A DNA stretch of 64,000 nucleotides from Mycolicibacterium madagascariense (GTDB lineage Bacteria; Actinomycetota; Actinomycetes; Mycobacteriales; Mycobacteriaceae): NCBI RefSeq assembly GCF_010729665.1, contig NZ_AP022610.1, positions 2,790,001-2,854,000 of the forward strand, in the 5' to 3' direction. Below the pieces are notes generated by a model. The model saw only the letters and a list, made by a program, of their open reading frames with translations, made no database searches and was not told where the DNA came from. Positions 8,830 through 20,944 of this stretch are shown here, in pieces (the first letter of the stretch is position 1; each line of letters starts with the position of its first letter). The translations under genes were made by a program, and so were the position numbers.

Positions 8830-8847
8830 TGTCCCACAATTGGGACA
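8830..8847. promoter_or_regulatory. 18-bp palindromic operator candidate
   Basis: TGTCCCA-CAAT-TGGGACA: perfect 7-bp arms with a 4-base spacer. It ends 6 bp before the TAATCT -10 box of the plus-strand gene and so covers its -35 region, a typical repressor position. Related half-sites (TCGGACA near 8781) lie nearby. The divergent HTH protein is the obvious candidate ligand. Confidence 0.65.
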
Positions 8848-8853
8848 GTCGTG

Positions 8854-8859
8854 TAATCT
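8854..8859 (+). promoter_or_regulatory. Leaderless -10 promoter of the condensation-like gene
   Basis: TAATCT lies seven bases upstream of the ATG at 8867 and there is no Shine-Dalgarno sequence. This spacing predicts transcription starting at or next to the A of the start codon. Confidence 0.5.
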
Positions 8860-8866
8860 CCTTCAC

Positions 8867-9490
8867 ATGACGCGCGCAAACATGCAGCTGACTGATTACG
8901 ACGTCGAGGGCGCTCCTGAGGCGACCGACCTGCACCTGGTGGCGGCACCGCTGTCCGAACTCTTGACCATGGAGCTGGATGGCGCCGCCGGCGCCCTCGA
9001 GCTCAGCGGGGACGAGATCCTGCTGGCCGCCCTCGGCCGGGCCGTCGAGCGAACGATCGGCGGCGGCTCCATCGACGTCGACGTGCTCGGGTACGGCGCC
9101 AGCCTGCACCGGGTGGAGCTGGCGTGCGCGTCACCCGACGTGCTCGACGCCGACAAGATGCTGGTGGGCGTGCACCGCGCGCTGGACTCGCTGACCGTGC
9201 GTCACCTCATCCGCGGCGTGCCCGCCGATCCGCGGTCGCAGCCCGTGTCGAGCGTGCTGTTCGCCGGCGGACCCACCGCGGCGACCCAGCCGCACCTCGG
9301 CCACGTCCTGGAACTGCGCGCCTACCGCGACGGTGACGTGCTGGCCCTGGACTGGTGGTTCGACGCCCGCAGCTTCGAGCCGTACACCGTTCGCGAACTC
9401 TCCGAGCAGTTCCCCTTGGCGCTGATCGAGCTGACGTCCGAGGCGACCCCGCCGGTCCATGCCACGCAGGAACTGGCGCTGGCCCACTAG
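8867..9490 (+). CDS. Condensation-domain-like protein (C-terminal half only)
   Basis: A 207-residue soluble protein. LSGDEILLAALGRAVERTIG (about residues 46-65) and VLALDWWFDARSFEPYTVRE (about 155-174) resemble the C-terminal half of NRPS condensation or PapA-type acyltransferase domains. The N-terminal half with the catalytic HHxxxDG motif is absent, so it is probably not an acyltransferase by itself. It may be a binding or scaffold protein, or a relic that remains intact. ATG at 8867 is chosen from the leaderless promoter spacing. It ends just before the ileS leader. The assignment to the condensation fold is by eye and only moderate. Confidence 0.6.
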   Translation: MTRANMQLTDYDVEGAPEATDLHLVAAPLSELLTMELDGAAGALELSGDEILLAALGRAVERTIGGGSIDVDVLGYGASLHRVELACASPDVLDADKMLVGVHRALDSLTVRHLIRGVPADPRSQPVSSVLFAGGPTAATQPHLGHVLELRAYRDGDVLALDWWFDARSFEPYTVRELSEQFPLALIELTSEATPPVHATQELALAH

Positions 9491-9721
9491 TAGACTCGCG
9501 CCCACAGGCGTCGATCCGGCCATCACCGGGGAGCCTTCGGAAGAACGGCCACCCCGACCGTCGTCGGGGCGAGCTCAGTAGAACCGGACGGGTGGGCCCG
9601 TGATCGCCCGATTCGAGCGGCGCACCCCGGTGCGCAAGCGGGGTGGTACCGCGGTGCTCGCGCCCGAGCGCGACCGTCGTCCCCGTGCCTGACGAACCAG
9701 GGCACAGGAGACGGGACAGAC
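9491..9721 (+). promoter_or_regulatory. ileS T-box leader (translational type)
   Basis: A tRNA-Ile-sensing leader. The diagnostic T-box GGGTGGTACCGCGG is at about 9640-9653; its TGGT would pair with the ACCA 3' end of uncharged tRNA. A short hairpin CCGG/CCGG (9516-9519 and 9526-9529) shows ATC, an Ile codon, in its loop at 9522-9524, as in the ultrashort Stem I T-boxes of actinobacterial ileS genes. CGAGC/GCTCG (9614-9618, 9656-9660) and a GCGCACC/GGTGCGC hairpin frame the T-box. The Shine-Dalgarno AGGAG (9706-9710) sits beside GTGCC/GGCAC repeats that could sequester it; no T-tract terminator is seen. A TAGACT -10 box is at 9491-9496. Confidence 0.9.
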
Positions 9722-12821
<3,100 letters not shown>

Positions 12822-12835
<14 letters not shown>

Positions 12836-13058
12836 CGGCGTCGTCGTCGGCGGTGACGCGCGCGACCTGATCGTCGAACGCCACCGTGTCGCCGTGATGC
12901 AGCTGACGACCCCGCCGCGTCTCGACCTCGTCGTTCACCGTCACCCGTCCGTCGGCGATGACGCCCTTGGCGTCCGCACCGCTGTCGATCATGCCGGCAA
13001 ACTTCAGGAACTGACCGAGCCGGATGCCGTCGGAGGAGATCGGAACGTCCCTGCTCAT
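12822..13058 (-). CDS. Small S4-domain RNA-binding protein
   Basis: A 78-residue protein that is almost entirely one S4 fold: [20 protein letters not shown], then [17 protein letters not shown] and a final HGDTVAFDD. Such YlmH/RluB-like single S4 proteins bind structured RNA, often rRNA or tRNA, but the target is unknown. The ATG at 13058 overlaps the stop of the upstream WS/DGAT-like gene by four bases. Its 3' end overlaps the ileS 3' end by 14 bp on the other strand. Confidence 0.85.
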
Positions 13059-14392
13059 TCGACGTCGCCCGACAATCCCATGTCCGACAGCGCCCGACGG
13101 AACGAATCCTTCAGGGCAGCATGGGTATTCGTGCCACCGACGATCCAGCCCGCGATGGTGACGAAGATCCGCCCGTCGATGCGGCCGGAGCCGAGGAACA
13201 GCATGCCGCCCATCCGCTCGAGCACCGTCGTGGTGATCTGCGGCTCCATCATCCGGATGGCGAGCCGCGCGGCGTCCGTGCCGTCGGGACGGTTGAGCTC
13301 CGGCGGCAGCTCGCCGAGGTTCGAGCATCCGATCGGGTTGCCGACCTGCTGCACCATTCCCTCCAGCCGCCGGACCAGGAAGGCGGGGGTGAGCGGCACC
13401 AGGGCCAGCGGGCCCAACAGTTCGTTGGGGGTGTCGGCCAGGGCCGTCAGCGCCGTCTTCAGATCACTGCGCACGGCGGACAGATCGTGCACGACGCGGT
13501 TGGGGTCGACCCTGACCGTCGCGGCGGTCAGGGCGTTCGCCCTGGTGTCGCCGTCGTGGCGCTCGCTGACCGGCAGCGAGGCCAGGACGAAACCGTCGTC
13601 GTCGACCCGGCCGAGGATCTGACCGAGTCGGGCCCCCAGGCCGAGGAACAGCGAATTACTGCTGCCGCCAAGGCTTCTCGCCCGCTCGTCCCAGTGCTCG
13701 AGGTCGAAGAACACCGTCGCGTTGGGCACGACCACCTCGGTGGCGTCGACCTTGGCGCGCTTCTTGCCGCCGGACTTGACCGACGTGGACAGCCCCTCGC
13801 TCTCGCTGCGGGCCACCTTGACCGCGGAGACGACGGCCCTGGCCATCTCGGGGAGGTCGCGCACCGCCCGCGCGGCGTCCTCGCGCACGGCCTGGCGCCG
13901 CGTCCGCCGTCCCGGGGGCGGATATCCGAGATCGCGCCGGACCCCGGTGACGGCGTCGACCAGGGCGTCGATGATGGCCTTCGCGTCGCCGACCGAGTGC
14001 GACACGACGAGGGTCACCGCCGCGCCGCCACCCTCCAGCGGCTGCACGCCCAGCCGCCACGGCGGCCCGTGCTGCGGGTCGAGCGGGAGGCGCACGCGCT
14101 CGTCGGCCCACGTCCACACGTCGGCCCGGGGTCGGTCCCGCGCCGCCAGCTCGAGGTAGGCCGGACCGGACGAACTGACCCAGCGGTCACGGCCGAACGG
14201 CACCGCGGAGCGCTCGATGCACCGGCCGAGCAGGCCGTGGCCCAGGTTGGCGTGCAGACGGCGCAGCCCGTCGAGGTCGATCGGCCGGTCGTAGACCCAG
14301 GTGAACTGGATGAGCGGACCGCGCCCAAGGGCCCGCAGGGCGAGGAACGAGCCCTGGTCGATGTAGGCGAGCGTGTTGTCCACGGGGCTCAT
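13055..14392 (-). CDS. WS/DGAT- or condensation-like protein with degenerate active site
   Basis: A 445-residue soluble protein related by eye to the wax-ester synthase/diacylglycerol acyltransferase or condensation superfamily. The position of the HHxxxDG motif reads VVSHSVGDA: the second His and the Asp remain but the first His is Ser and the final Gly is Ala. A Lys-rich linker around residue 225 separates two halves, as in the fold. The second half has NALTAATVRVDP and PIGCSNLGELP. Activity on acyl-CoA is possible but cannot be assumed. ATG at 14392 chosen because the frame upstream only mirrors the neighbouring DUF2505 gene. Overlaps the S4 gene start by four bases. Confidence 0.7.
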   Translation of the reverse strand: MSPVDNTLAYIDQGSFLALRALGRGPLIQFTWVYDRPIDLDGLRRLHANLGHGLLGRCIERSAVPFGRDRWVSSSGPAYLELAARDRPRADVWTWADERVRLPLDPQHGPPWRLGVQPLEGGGAAVTLVVSHSVGDAKAIIDALVDAVTGVRRDLGYPPPGRRTRRQAVREDAARAVRDLPEMARAVVSAVKVARSESEGLSTSVKSGGKKRAKVDATEVVVPNATVFFDLEHWDERARSLGGSSNSLFLGLGARLGQILGRVDDDGFVLASLPVSERHDGDTRANALTAATVRVDPNRVVHDLSAVRSDLKTALTALADTPNELLGPLALVPLTPAFLVRRLEGMVQQVGNPIGCSNLGELPPELNRPDGTDAARLAIRMMEPQITTTVLERMGGMLFLGSGRIDGRIFVTIAGWIVGGTNTHAALKDSFRRALSDMGLSGDVE

Positions 14393-14441
14393 CGTATGGG
14401 GTCGGCCCCCGGCGCCCGGTGCTCTCGGAAAGTGTTTTGGC

Positions 14442-14948
14442 TCATGGGTTTTCGGCCAGCCACGAGTCGGTGACGCGGACGATGTCGACGATCCCGTTGG
14501 CCAACAGCCCCGCGATGAACTTCGAGATCGCGCCCCCGATGAGCGGGACGTTGACCTCGACGGTGGCATGGCCCGCGAGCGTGGTGCCCGAGCCCGCGGG
14601 GGTCAGGTGGACCGAGCCGCGGCCCGACATGGGCGTGCGGCGGGCGTCGACGTCGATCGCGCCACGCAGCACACCGGCGTCGACGGCGTCCCACTGCTCG
14701 CTCTGGACGACTTCGAGCGAGCCGAGCCGCAGGCGCCGCAGGGGGTCGGGAAGCTGGTCCCCGCCGAACCGCATCGTCATCGTCACCGAGGTCCGGCCCG
14801 ACGCGTCGGTGCTCAGCGAGTCGAGGGTGGGGGAGCCGCCCTCGAATGCGGTCAACCGCGACTGCCAGTACGCCTCGTCGTCGAAGGCACGCCGGATGTC
14901 GGCCAGTGGGTGGGGCGACGCAGCGGTCAGCTCGATCGAACGCGGCAC
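14442..14948 (-). CDS. DUF2505 domain protein
   Basis: A 168-residue cytoplasmic protein of the mycobacterial DUF2505 family, a START/polyketide-cyclase-like fold. It begins PRSIELTAASPHPLADIRRA and has the family's segment VTMTMRFGGDQLPDPLRR and the C-terminal LIGGAISKFIAGLL. The function is unknown; relatives are thought to bind hydrophobic ligands. It lies 49 bp upstream of the WS/DGAT-like gene on the same strand, and the two could act on a common lipid. That link is inference. Confidence 0.8.
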   Translation of the reverse strand: MPRSIELTAASPHPLADIRRAFDDEAYWQSRLTAFEGGSPTLDSLSTDASGRTSVTMTMRFGGDQLPDPLRRLRLGSLEVVQSEQWDAVDAGVLRGAIDVDARRTPMSGRGSVHLTPAGSGTTLAGHATVEVNVPLIGGAISKFIAGLLANGIVDIVRVTDSWLAENP

Positions 14949-14987
14949 GAAGTCGGGTCTTCGGGGTCCTCTAGGACTGGGGAGCGG

Positions 14988-15461
14988 TCAGAACTTGGGC
15001 TGCAGGTTCAGGTTGATGTCGGGCACGAGGCCCAGGCCCAGGCTGGGCAGGACGACGCTGGGCAGGTTGATCGTGCCCAGCGACGGGATTCCGTTGAATC
15101 CGCCGATGCCCCCTCCGCCGCCCGCAGCATTGCCGAAGCCCTGCAGTCCGGGAGGCGCGGGCAGGGCCCGCAGCTGCTTGGCGATGCCGTCGGTCAGGCT
15201 GACGCACTTGCCGTACTTCGTGTCGACGATCGTGCCGTCGGGGCAGTTCAGGGTCTGCCCCTGACCCTGGGCCTGCGGCGCGGGCTGGTTGCAGGCGGGG
15301 GCCGGCGCGGGCTGGGCGGGATCGGCGACGGCGGCCTCGTCGCACTTGGGCTGCTTGTCGGCATGACCGACGGCCGGCATCGCGACGGTCGTCAGGGCCA
15401 GCGGCGCGAGCGCGAGAGCTGAGCCGGCTGCCGCCGTCAGCAGTGCGTGCTTCAAAGTCAT
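14988..15461 (-). CDS. Secreted protein of unknown function
   Basis: A 157-residue protein with a Sec signal peptide: short basic start (TLKHALL), hydrophobic core, and AMPAVGHADK with probable cleavage after GHA near residue 34. The mature part has a Pro/Ala/Gln-rich segment, four cysteines that could form two disulfides (CDEAA, CNQPAP, LNCPDG, GKCVSL) and a Gly/Leu/Pro-rich tail ending NLNLQPKF. I do not recognise the family. ATG at 15461 is preceded by GGGGA; an in-frame upstream start would spoil the signal peptide. Faces dinB across about 200 bp of non-coding DNA. Confidence 0.75.
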   Translation of the reverse strand: MTLKHALLTAAAGSALALAPLALTTVAMPAVGHADKQPKCDEAAVADPAQPAPAPACNQPAPQAQGQGQTLNCPDGTIVDTKYGKCVSLTDGIAKQLRALPAPPGLQGFGNAAGGGGGIGGFNGIPSLGTINLPSVVLPSLGLGLVPDINLNLQPKF

Positions 15462-15485
15462 GAATTTCCCCAATGAACGTGGCCG

Positions 15486-15501
15486 CGAGAACGAATTCTC
15501 G
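15486..15501. promoter_or_regulatory. Palindrome upstream of the secreted-protein gene
   Basis: CGAGAA-CGAA-TTCTCG: perfect 6-bp arms, located 25-40 bp upstream of the ATG at 15461. It could be an operator for that gene. It does not match the mycobacterial LexA box as I remember it (TCGAAC-N4-GTTCGA). Confidence 0.4.
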
Positions 15502-15665
15502 ACGAGTGTAGACAATCATCGCGGCTCGGGCACTCTCGAACGGTGATGCGGCAAATAGTTTTTTTCGCCGTCTTCGCGAAATTCCGCACCCGCGTGCGAC
15601 ACCTGCAGGCCACGGCGCCGGGGCCGCTCATGACCATCGTCGCCGCGGTGACGTACAAGTAGTCC

Positions 15666-17069
15666 ATGGGGCAACGCTGGGTCCTGCACTTCGACATGGA
15701 CGCGTTCTTCGCCTCCGTCGAACAGCTGACCCGCCCCACCCTGCGCGGACGGCCGGTGCTGGTAGGCGGTCTCGGTGGGCGGGGCGTCGTCGCGGGAGCC
15801 AGCTATCAGGCGCGGGTCTTCGGCGCCCGATCGGCGATGCCGATGCACCAGGCCCGTCGGCTGGTCGGCACGTCCGCGGTGGTGCTGCCGCCGCGCGGCG
15901 TGGTCTACGGCGTGGCCAGCGCCCGGGTGCTCGACACCGTCAGAGCGGTGGTGCCAATTCTCGAGCAGCTATCGTTCGACGAGGCATTTGGCGAGCCCGC
16001 GGAATTGGCGGGCGCGGACGCCGACACGGTCGTGCGGTTCTGCGAGGACCTGCGCCGCGACATTCTCGCCACGACCGGGTTGACCGCATCCGTCGGCGCC
16101 GGTTCGGGCAAACAGCTGGCGAAGATCGCGTCGGGGCTGGCCAAGCCGGACGGCGTGCGCGTCGTCGGCCGCGAGGAGGAACGTGCGCTGCTCGCCGGGC
16201 TGCCCGTCCGGCGACTGTGGGGGATCGGGCCGGTGGCCGAGGAGCGGTTGCACCGCCTCGGCATCGGCACCGTCGGCGCGCTGGCGGCGCTCACCGACTC
16301 CGAGGTGGCCGACGTCCTCGGCGCGACGGTCGGGCCCGCCCTGCACCTGCTGGCCCGCGGCATCGACGACCGGCCGGTCGCCGAGCGGGCGGAGTCCAAG
16401 CAGATCAGCGCCGAGTCGACGTTCGCGGCGGACCTCGTCACGCTCGACCAGCTCCGCGACGCGGTCGGTCCGATCGGCGACCACGCCCACCAGCGGCTGC
16501 TGCGCGACGGCCGCGGGGCCCGCACGGTGACGGTCAAGCTCAAGAAGTCCGACATGTCGACCGTGACGCGGTCGGCGACGCTGCCGTATGCGACCGCCGA
16601 CGCCGCGACGCTCATCGGCACCGCCCGCCGGTTGCTGCTCGACCCGCGCGAGATCGGCCCCGTGCGCCTCGTCGGCGTCGGCTTCTCGGGCCTGTCCGAC
16701 GTCCTGCAGGAATCGCTGTTCCCCGACCTGGACCAGACCCTCGACGCGTCGGACGCCCAGCAGGCCGAGTCACCCCGCACGATGGCCGAGACCGCAGCCC
16801 CGGTGGCGTGGCGCATCGGCGACGACGTCCGGCACACCCGGTTCGGGCACGGCTGGGTGCAGGGCGCGGGCCACGGCGTGATGACCGTGCGCTTCGAGAC
16901 CCGCGCCACCGGGCCGGGCCAGGCCCACACCCTCGCCCACGACAGTCCGGAGGTCACGCGGGCGAACCCGGTCGACAGCCTGGACTGGCCGGAGTTCGTC
17001 GCGGGGATGACGGCCACCGCGTTCTCGGCGGCCCCCTCAGCCGAGGACGGCGAAGACGTCGCGCACTGA
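15666..17069 (+). CDS. dinB: DNA polymerase IV (Y family)
   Basis: A 467-residue translesion polymerase. The N-terminal catalytic motif [12 protein letters not shown] (about residues 10-21) and SFDEAFGE near residue 103 supply the metal-binding acidic residues; the helix-hairpin-helix and little-finger regions follow. The C-terminal 90 residues ([20 protein letters not shown] and onward) are an extra segment that the M. tuberculosis DinX protein also has, if I recall correctly. It copies damaged templates with low fidelity. Its last 33 bp overlap the 3' end of the convergent asparaginase gene. Confidence 0.95.
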   Translation: MGQRWVLHFDMDAFFASVEQLTRPTLRGRPVLVGGLGGRGVVAGASYQARVFGARSAMPMHQARRLVGTSAVVLPPRGVVYGVASARVLDTVRAVVPILEQLSFDEAFGEPAELAGADADTVVRFCEDLRRDILATTGLTASVGAGSGKQLAKIASGLAKPDGVRVVGREEERALLAGLPVRRLWGIGPVAEERLHRLGIGTVGALAALTDSEVADVLGATVGPALHLLARGIDDRPVAERAESKQISAESTFAADLVTLDQLRDAVGPIGDHAHQRLLRDGRGARTVTVKLKKSDMSTVTRSATLPYATADAATLIGTARRLLLDPREIGPVRLVGVGFSGLSDVLQESLFPDLDQTLDASDAQQAESPRTMAETAAPVAWRIGDDVRHTRFGHGWVQGAGHGVMTVRFETRATGPGQAHTLAHDSPEVTRANPVDSLDWPEFVAGMTATAFSAAPSAEDGEDVAH

Positions 17070-17990
17070 GCGCCCCGCGGCCAACGCGGCCATCAGCAGC
17101 ACGCGGGCCTGCGGGGCGGGCAGGCTCGGTGCCACCACGGCGCCGGCGTCGACCAGCATCCGGCCGGGGCCGTAGCCGACCGTGACCCGCGCTCCCGGCA
17201 CGCGCGTCGAGACCACCACCTCGACGCCCGCCCGACGGGCCCGGTGCACGCCGTCGATCACCGCGGCGCCCGCATTGCCCGAACCCAGCGCCGCCAGCAC
17301 GAGGCCCCGCGCGCCCGCCGCCACGCAGGCGTCGAGCGCCACCGCATCGCTGCCCGCGTACACGGCGACGACGTCGACCCGCGGCGCCGCGGCTGCGCGC
17401 AGCGCACCGAAGTAGGTGCGCTCCCGCGCGGTCGGCGCCATCACGGTCCCCACGAAACCGGATCCGGTCTTGGTGAGCCCCAACGGTTGCCACACGGTTC
17501 CGGAGAGGGTGACCGCGACGCCCAGCCCGCGGCTCTCCCGATTCCCGGCCAGGGCGACGGCGGCCGCCAGGTTGGCCGGACCGTCGGCGTCGGGCGCGTC
17601 GGCGCTGCGCATCGCCCCGGTGAGTACGACGGGAACGTCGCCGTCATAGGTGAGGTCCAGCCACAGCGCCGTCTCCTCCATCGTGTCCGTGCCGTGGGTG
17701 ACGACCACCCCGTCGGCCCCACCGCGGACCGCCGCCGCGACCTCCGCACCGATCCGGTCCCAGTCCGACGGCTGCAGCTCGGAGCTGTCCGCCGCGAGCA
17801 GGTCGACGACGTCGAGCGCGACGACGGTGGGCAGGCCCTGGGCGAGCGCGCTGCCGGAGTGCGTCGGCCGGGCCACGCCGTCGGCGTCGACGCTCGTCGC
17901 GATGGTGCCGCCGGTGGTGACGAGGACGACGCGCCTGCGCGGAGCGTCACCCGGCCCGGGCGCTTCGTTCATGCGGCGATCATTCACCAT
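17037..17990 (-). CDS. ansA: L-asparaginase
   Basis: A 317-residue type I/II asparaginase that hydrolyses asparagine to aspartate and ammonia. The first catalytic Thr is in [11 protein letters not shown] near residue 25 and the second in [14 protein letters not shown] near residue 100. No signal peptide is seen. An in-frame ATG at 17972 is an alternative start; neither has a clear ribosome-binding site. It is convergent with dinB (33-bp overlap) and divergent from lspA with 23 bp between, so the two promoters must overlap. Same gene order as in M. tuberculosis. Confidence 0.93.
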   Translation of the reverse strand: MVNDRRMNEAPGPGDAPRRRVVLVTTGGTIATSVDADGVARPTHSGSALAQGLPTVVALDVVDLLAADSSELQPSDWDRIGAEVAAAVRGGADGVVVTHGTDTMEETALWLDLTYDGDVPVVLTGAMRSADAPDADGPANLAAAVALAGNRESRGLGVAVTLSGTVWQPLGLTKTGSGFVGTVMAPTARERTYFGALRAAAAPRVDVVAVYAGSDAVALDACVAAGARGLVLAALGSGNAGAAVIDGVHRARRAGVEVVVSTRVPGARVTVGYGPGRMLVDAGAVVAPSLPAPQARVLLMAALAAGRSVRDVFAVLG

Positions 17991-18013
17991 CGGGGCTTTG
18001 GGATGATGGTCGC

Positions 18014-18676
18014 GTGACGGAAGAATCAGCGGGACCGGCCGAGCCCGTGACGGCGGGCGACGACACCGTTGCGCCTGCGCCGCGGCGGCGCCGGCTGCGC
18101 CTGTTGCTCTCGGTCGCCGGGGTGGTCCTGTTCCTCGACGTGGTGACCAAGGTCCTCGCGGTGCGGCTCCTGACCCCCCGCCAGCCGGTGTCGATCATCG
18201 GCGACACGGTGACGTGGACGTTGGTGCGCAACTCCGGCGCCGCGTTCTCGATGGGCACCAGCTACACCTGGATACTGACGCTGGTCGCCTCCGGCGTCGT
18301 GGTGGGCATCATCTGGATGGGGCGGCGCCTGGTCTCGCCGTGGTGGGCCCTCGGGCTGGGCATGATCCTCGGCGGGGCGCTCGGCAACCTCGTCGACCGG
18401 TTCTTCCGGGCGCCGGGACCCCTGCGCGGCCACGTCGTCGACTTCCTGTCGATCGGGTGGTGGCCGGTGTTCAACGTCGCCGACCCGGCCGTCGTCGGCG
18501 GTGCGATCCTGCTGGTGGCACTGTCGTTGTTCGGCTACGACTTCGACACCGAGGGCAGGCGCCGGCCGGAGCGGGCGGCCGAGCCCGCGGCGGCGGTCAC
18601 CGAGCCCAGCGACCCCGACGCCACGGACGTCGCCGCGACGGACGCCCCCGAGGCCGACGCCGAGCGCGAGGGATGA
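18014..18676 (+). CDS. lspA: Lipoprotein signal peptidase
   Basis: A 220-residue membrane aspartyl protease that removes signal peptides from prolipoproteins after diacylglyceryl transfer. Four transmembrane helices are visible; the two catalytic aspartates are in GNLVDRFF and FNVADPAVV. The C-terminal 40 residues are an Asp/Ala-rich cytoplasmic tail. GTG start. The stop overlaps the start of the pseudouridine synthase gene by four bases, so lspA, rluD and rarD are probably one operon. Confidence 0.96.
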   Translation: MTEESAGPAEPVTAGDDTVAPAPRRRRLRLLLSVAGVVLFLDVVTKVLAVRLLTPRQPVSIIGDTVTWTLVRNSGAAFSMGTSYTWILTLVASGVVVGIIWMGRRLVSPWWALGLGMILGGALGNLVDRFFRAPGPLRGHVVDFLSIGWWPVFNVADPAVVGGAILLVALSLFGYDFDTEGRRRPERAAEPAAAVTEPSDPDATDVAATDAPEADAEREG

Positions 18677-19602
18677 CCACCCGGTCGATGCCGGTGCCGG
18701 AGGGCCTGGAGGGCATGCGGGTGGACGCCGGGCTGGCACGGCTGCTCGGGCTGTCCAGGACCGCGGCGGCCGTCATCGCGGAGGACGGCGGCGTCGACCT
18801 CGACGGCGCCCCGGTCGGCAAGTCCGACCGCCTCGTCGCCGGGGCGTGGCTCGAAGTCCGTCTCCCGGAAGCGCCTGCGCCACTTGACAATCCGCCGATC
18901 GACATCGAGGGCATGGACATCCTCTACGCCGACGACGACATCGTCGCCGTCGACAAGCCCGCCGGCGTGGCCGCCCACGCGTCGGTCGGATGGTCCGGTC
19001 CGACGGTGCTGGGCGGGCTGGCCGCCGCAGGCTTCCGGATCACCACCTCGGGCGTCCCCGAACGCAAGGGCATCGTGCAGCGCCTCGACGTCGGCACGTC
19101 CGGCGTGATGGTGGTGGCGCTGTCCGAGCACGCGTACACGGTGCTCAAGCGGGCGTTCAAGGAGCGCACCGTCGACAAGCGCTATCACGCGCTGGTGCAG
19201 GGCCACCCCGATCCGTCGAGCGGCACCATCGACGCGCCCATCGCCCGGCACCGCAGCAGCGACTGGAAGTTCGCCGTCAGCGAGGGCGGCAGGCACAGCG
19301 TCACCCACTACGACACCGTGGAGGCCTTCGTCGCGGCCAGCCTGCTCGACGTCCACCTCGAGACCGGCCGCACCCACCAGATCCGGGTCCACTTCTCGGC
19401 TCTGCACCACCCCTGCTGCGGGGATCTGACCTACGGTGCCGACCCGACGCTGGCGAAGCGCCTCGGGCTGGAACGCCAATGGCTGCACGCACGCTCGCTC
19501 GCGTTCGCGCATCCCGCCGACGGCCGACGCATCGAGATCACCAGCCCCTACCCGGCCGACCTCCGACACGCGCTCGACGTCCTGCGCCACCACGACACGT
19601 GA
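18673..19602 (+). CDS. RluA-family pseudouridine synthase
   Basis: A 309-residue enzyme that isomerises specific uridines in 23S rRNA. An N-terminal S4 domain (residues 15-80, [20 protein letters not shown]) precedes the catalytic domain. The catalytic Asp is in [11 protein letters not shown]; the usual motif is HRLD, so the His is replaced by Gln. The C-terminal [16 protein letters not shown] is also typical. The gene corresponds to the rluD-like gene after lspA in M. tuberculosis; the exact RNA target is not proven. It overlaps both neighbours by four bases. Confidence 0.92.
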   Translation: MTTRSMPVPEGLEGMRVDAGLARLLGLSRTAAAVIAEDGGVDLDGAPVGKSDRLVAGAWLEVRLPEAPAPLDNPPIDIEGMDILYADDDIVAVDKPAGVAAHASVGWSGPTVLGGLAAAGFRITTSGVPERKGIVQRLDVGTSGVMVVALSEHAYTVLKRAFKERTVDKRYHALVQGHPDPSSGTIDAPIARHRSSDWKFAVSEGGRHSVTHYDTVEAFVAASLLDVHLETGRTHQIRVHFSALHHPCCGDLTYGADPTLAKRLGLERQWLHARSLAFAHPADGRRIEITSPYPADLRHALDVLRHHDT

Positions 19603-20540
19603 CGACCCGCTCCGACGCCGCGCAGCGACGTCGCGCCGGTGTCGCGTTCGGCATCGGCGCGTACGTCTGGTGGGGGTTGTCCCCGGGGTTCTTCCCCCTG
19701 CTGCTGCCCGCCGGCGCGCTCGAGGTACTCGCGCACCGCATCGTGTGGAGTGCCGCGTGCCTGATCGTCGTGCTGCTCGTCGCGCGTCGGATCGGTGATC
19801 TGCGCAGGCTCTCCGGCCGCACCTGGCTTCTGCTGGTGGCCTCGTCGGCCCTGATCTCGATCAACTGGGGGATCTACATCTGGGCGGCGACCAACGGACA
19901 CGTGGTCGACGCCGCCCTCGGATACTTCGCCAACCCCCTGGTGACGGTGGCGCTCGGTGTCCTCGTCTTCCGCGAACGCATCGGCCGCTGGCAGCTGATC
20001 GCCCTGGCGCTCGCGGTCGTCGCGGTGGTGATGCTGACCGTCGAGGTGGGCGCGCCGCCCTACGTCGCCGTCGGACTCGCCGTGTCGTTCGCGCTGTACG
20101 GTCTGGTCAAGAAGGTGGTGACGGCCGATCCGCGGGTCAGCGTCGCGGTGGAGACGTTCCTGGCGCTGCCGTTCGCGGCCGGCTACCTCGTCGCACTGCA
20201 GGTGACCGGTCATGGCCACGTCACGGGGCACGGCTCCTGGCACGCGGTGTTGCTGATGCTGGCGGGTCCGGTCACCGCGGTGCCGCTGCTGCTGTTCGCC
20301 GCGGGCGCACAGCGCTTGCCGTTGATCACGATGGGGCTGCTGTTCTACCTGAATCCCGCGTTGCAGATGGCCTGGGGCGTCCTCGTCGGACACGAACCGA
20401 TGCCCGTCGCCCGCTGGGCCGGGTTCGCCCTGATCTGGGTCGCTCTCGTCGTCCTGACGGTCGGGTCGATCCGCACGTCGTCGACGCCGACGGTCTCCGA
20501 CGACGTCGAAATGGCCGGGCCGGGTACGCCGTCCCGGTGA
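19599..20540 (+). CDS. rarD: RarD/EamA-type transporter
   Basis: A 313-residue inner-membrane permease with about ten helices. The N-terminal [17 protein letters not shown] and [20 protein letters not shown] are RarD signatures; the family belongs to the drug/metabolite transporter superfamily and its substrate is unknown. The GTG start overlaps the preceding stop (GTGA), indicating translational coupling. In M. tuberculosis a different gene (lprI) follows rluD as I recall, so this gene may be a lineage difference. Confidence 0.88.
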   Translation: MTTRSDAAQRRRAGVAFGIGAYVWWGLSPGFFPLLLPAGALEVLAHRIVWSAACLIVVLLVARRIGDLRRLSGRTWLLLVASSALISINWGIYIWAATNGHVVDAALGYFANPLVTVALGVLVFRERIGRWQLIALALAVVAVVMLTVEVGAPPYVAVGLAVSFALYGLVKKVVTADPRVSVAVETFLALPFAAGYLVALQVTGHGHVTGHGSWHAVLLMLAGPVTAVPLLLFAAGAQRLPLITMGLLFYLNPALQMAWGVLVGHEPMPVARWAGFALIWVALVVLTVGSIRTSSTPTVSDDVEMAGPGTPSR

Positions 20541-20944
20541 CGGGTGCAGCCGCTTGACGCCGACGTTTCAAGATTGTTGCCCGGCGAAACATTCGGACCG
20601 GCTACGACACGCTGATTCGTCTTGCCACGGCGTGGCGACGGTCGGACCGTCGTGGGCGCGGGGTCGCCGCCACGGGCCCGTCGCGCGGGGGCCCGGTCAC
20701 CGCACGAGCACGCGAGCGCGCTGCCCGGCCGAGCCCACCACGGCAGCCGCCGACCGCGTCCACCCGGGCACGATGCCGACGCCGGTCCCGAGCAGGCGTC
20801 GCGCCGCGGCCGCCGGAGACGGACCGGACAGCCCGCGCGGCGATCTCGTCGACACCCGGGCCACCGGCCCGGCGTCGAACGCCAAGAACTTTGCGGGCAA
20901 TCAGCGATTGACCAGGTTCCAGCTATGGAATACGGTTTGCCAGC
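20541..20944. other. 404-bp non-coding region
   Basis: No gene is supported; open frames here are Arg/Pro-rich and start upstream of the TetR gene without a ribosome-binding site. The only clear structure is the promoter just before the TetR gene. The central part is very GC-rich and looks like spacer or gene relic, but I cannot identify a parent. Confidence 0.5.
20908..20936 (+). promoter_or_regulatory. Promoter of the TetR gene with internal palindrome
   Basis: TTGACC (-35, 20908-20913) and TACGGT (-10, 20931-20936) are 17 bp apart. The spacer contains TTCCA-GCTA-TGGAA (20917-20930), an inverted repeat placed where an autoregulating TetR dimer could bind. The ATG follows 8 bp after the -10, so the transcript is leaderless or nearly so. 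Confidence 0.55.

Noticed and set aside
15530..15545. TCGAAC half-site near dinB as a LexA/SOS box
   Set aside because: Only one half is present; the required GTTCGA partner at the right spacing is missing.
20554..20944. Open frames before the TetR gene
   Set aside because: No ribosome-binding site, no domain character, and they cross the well-formed TetR promoter.
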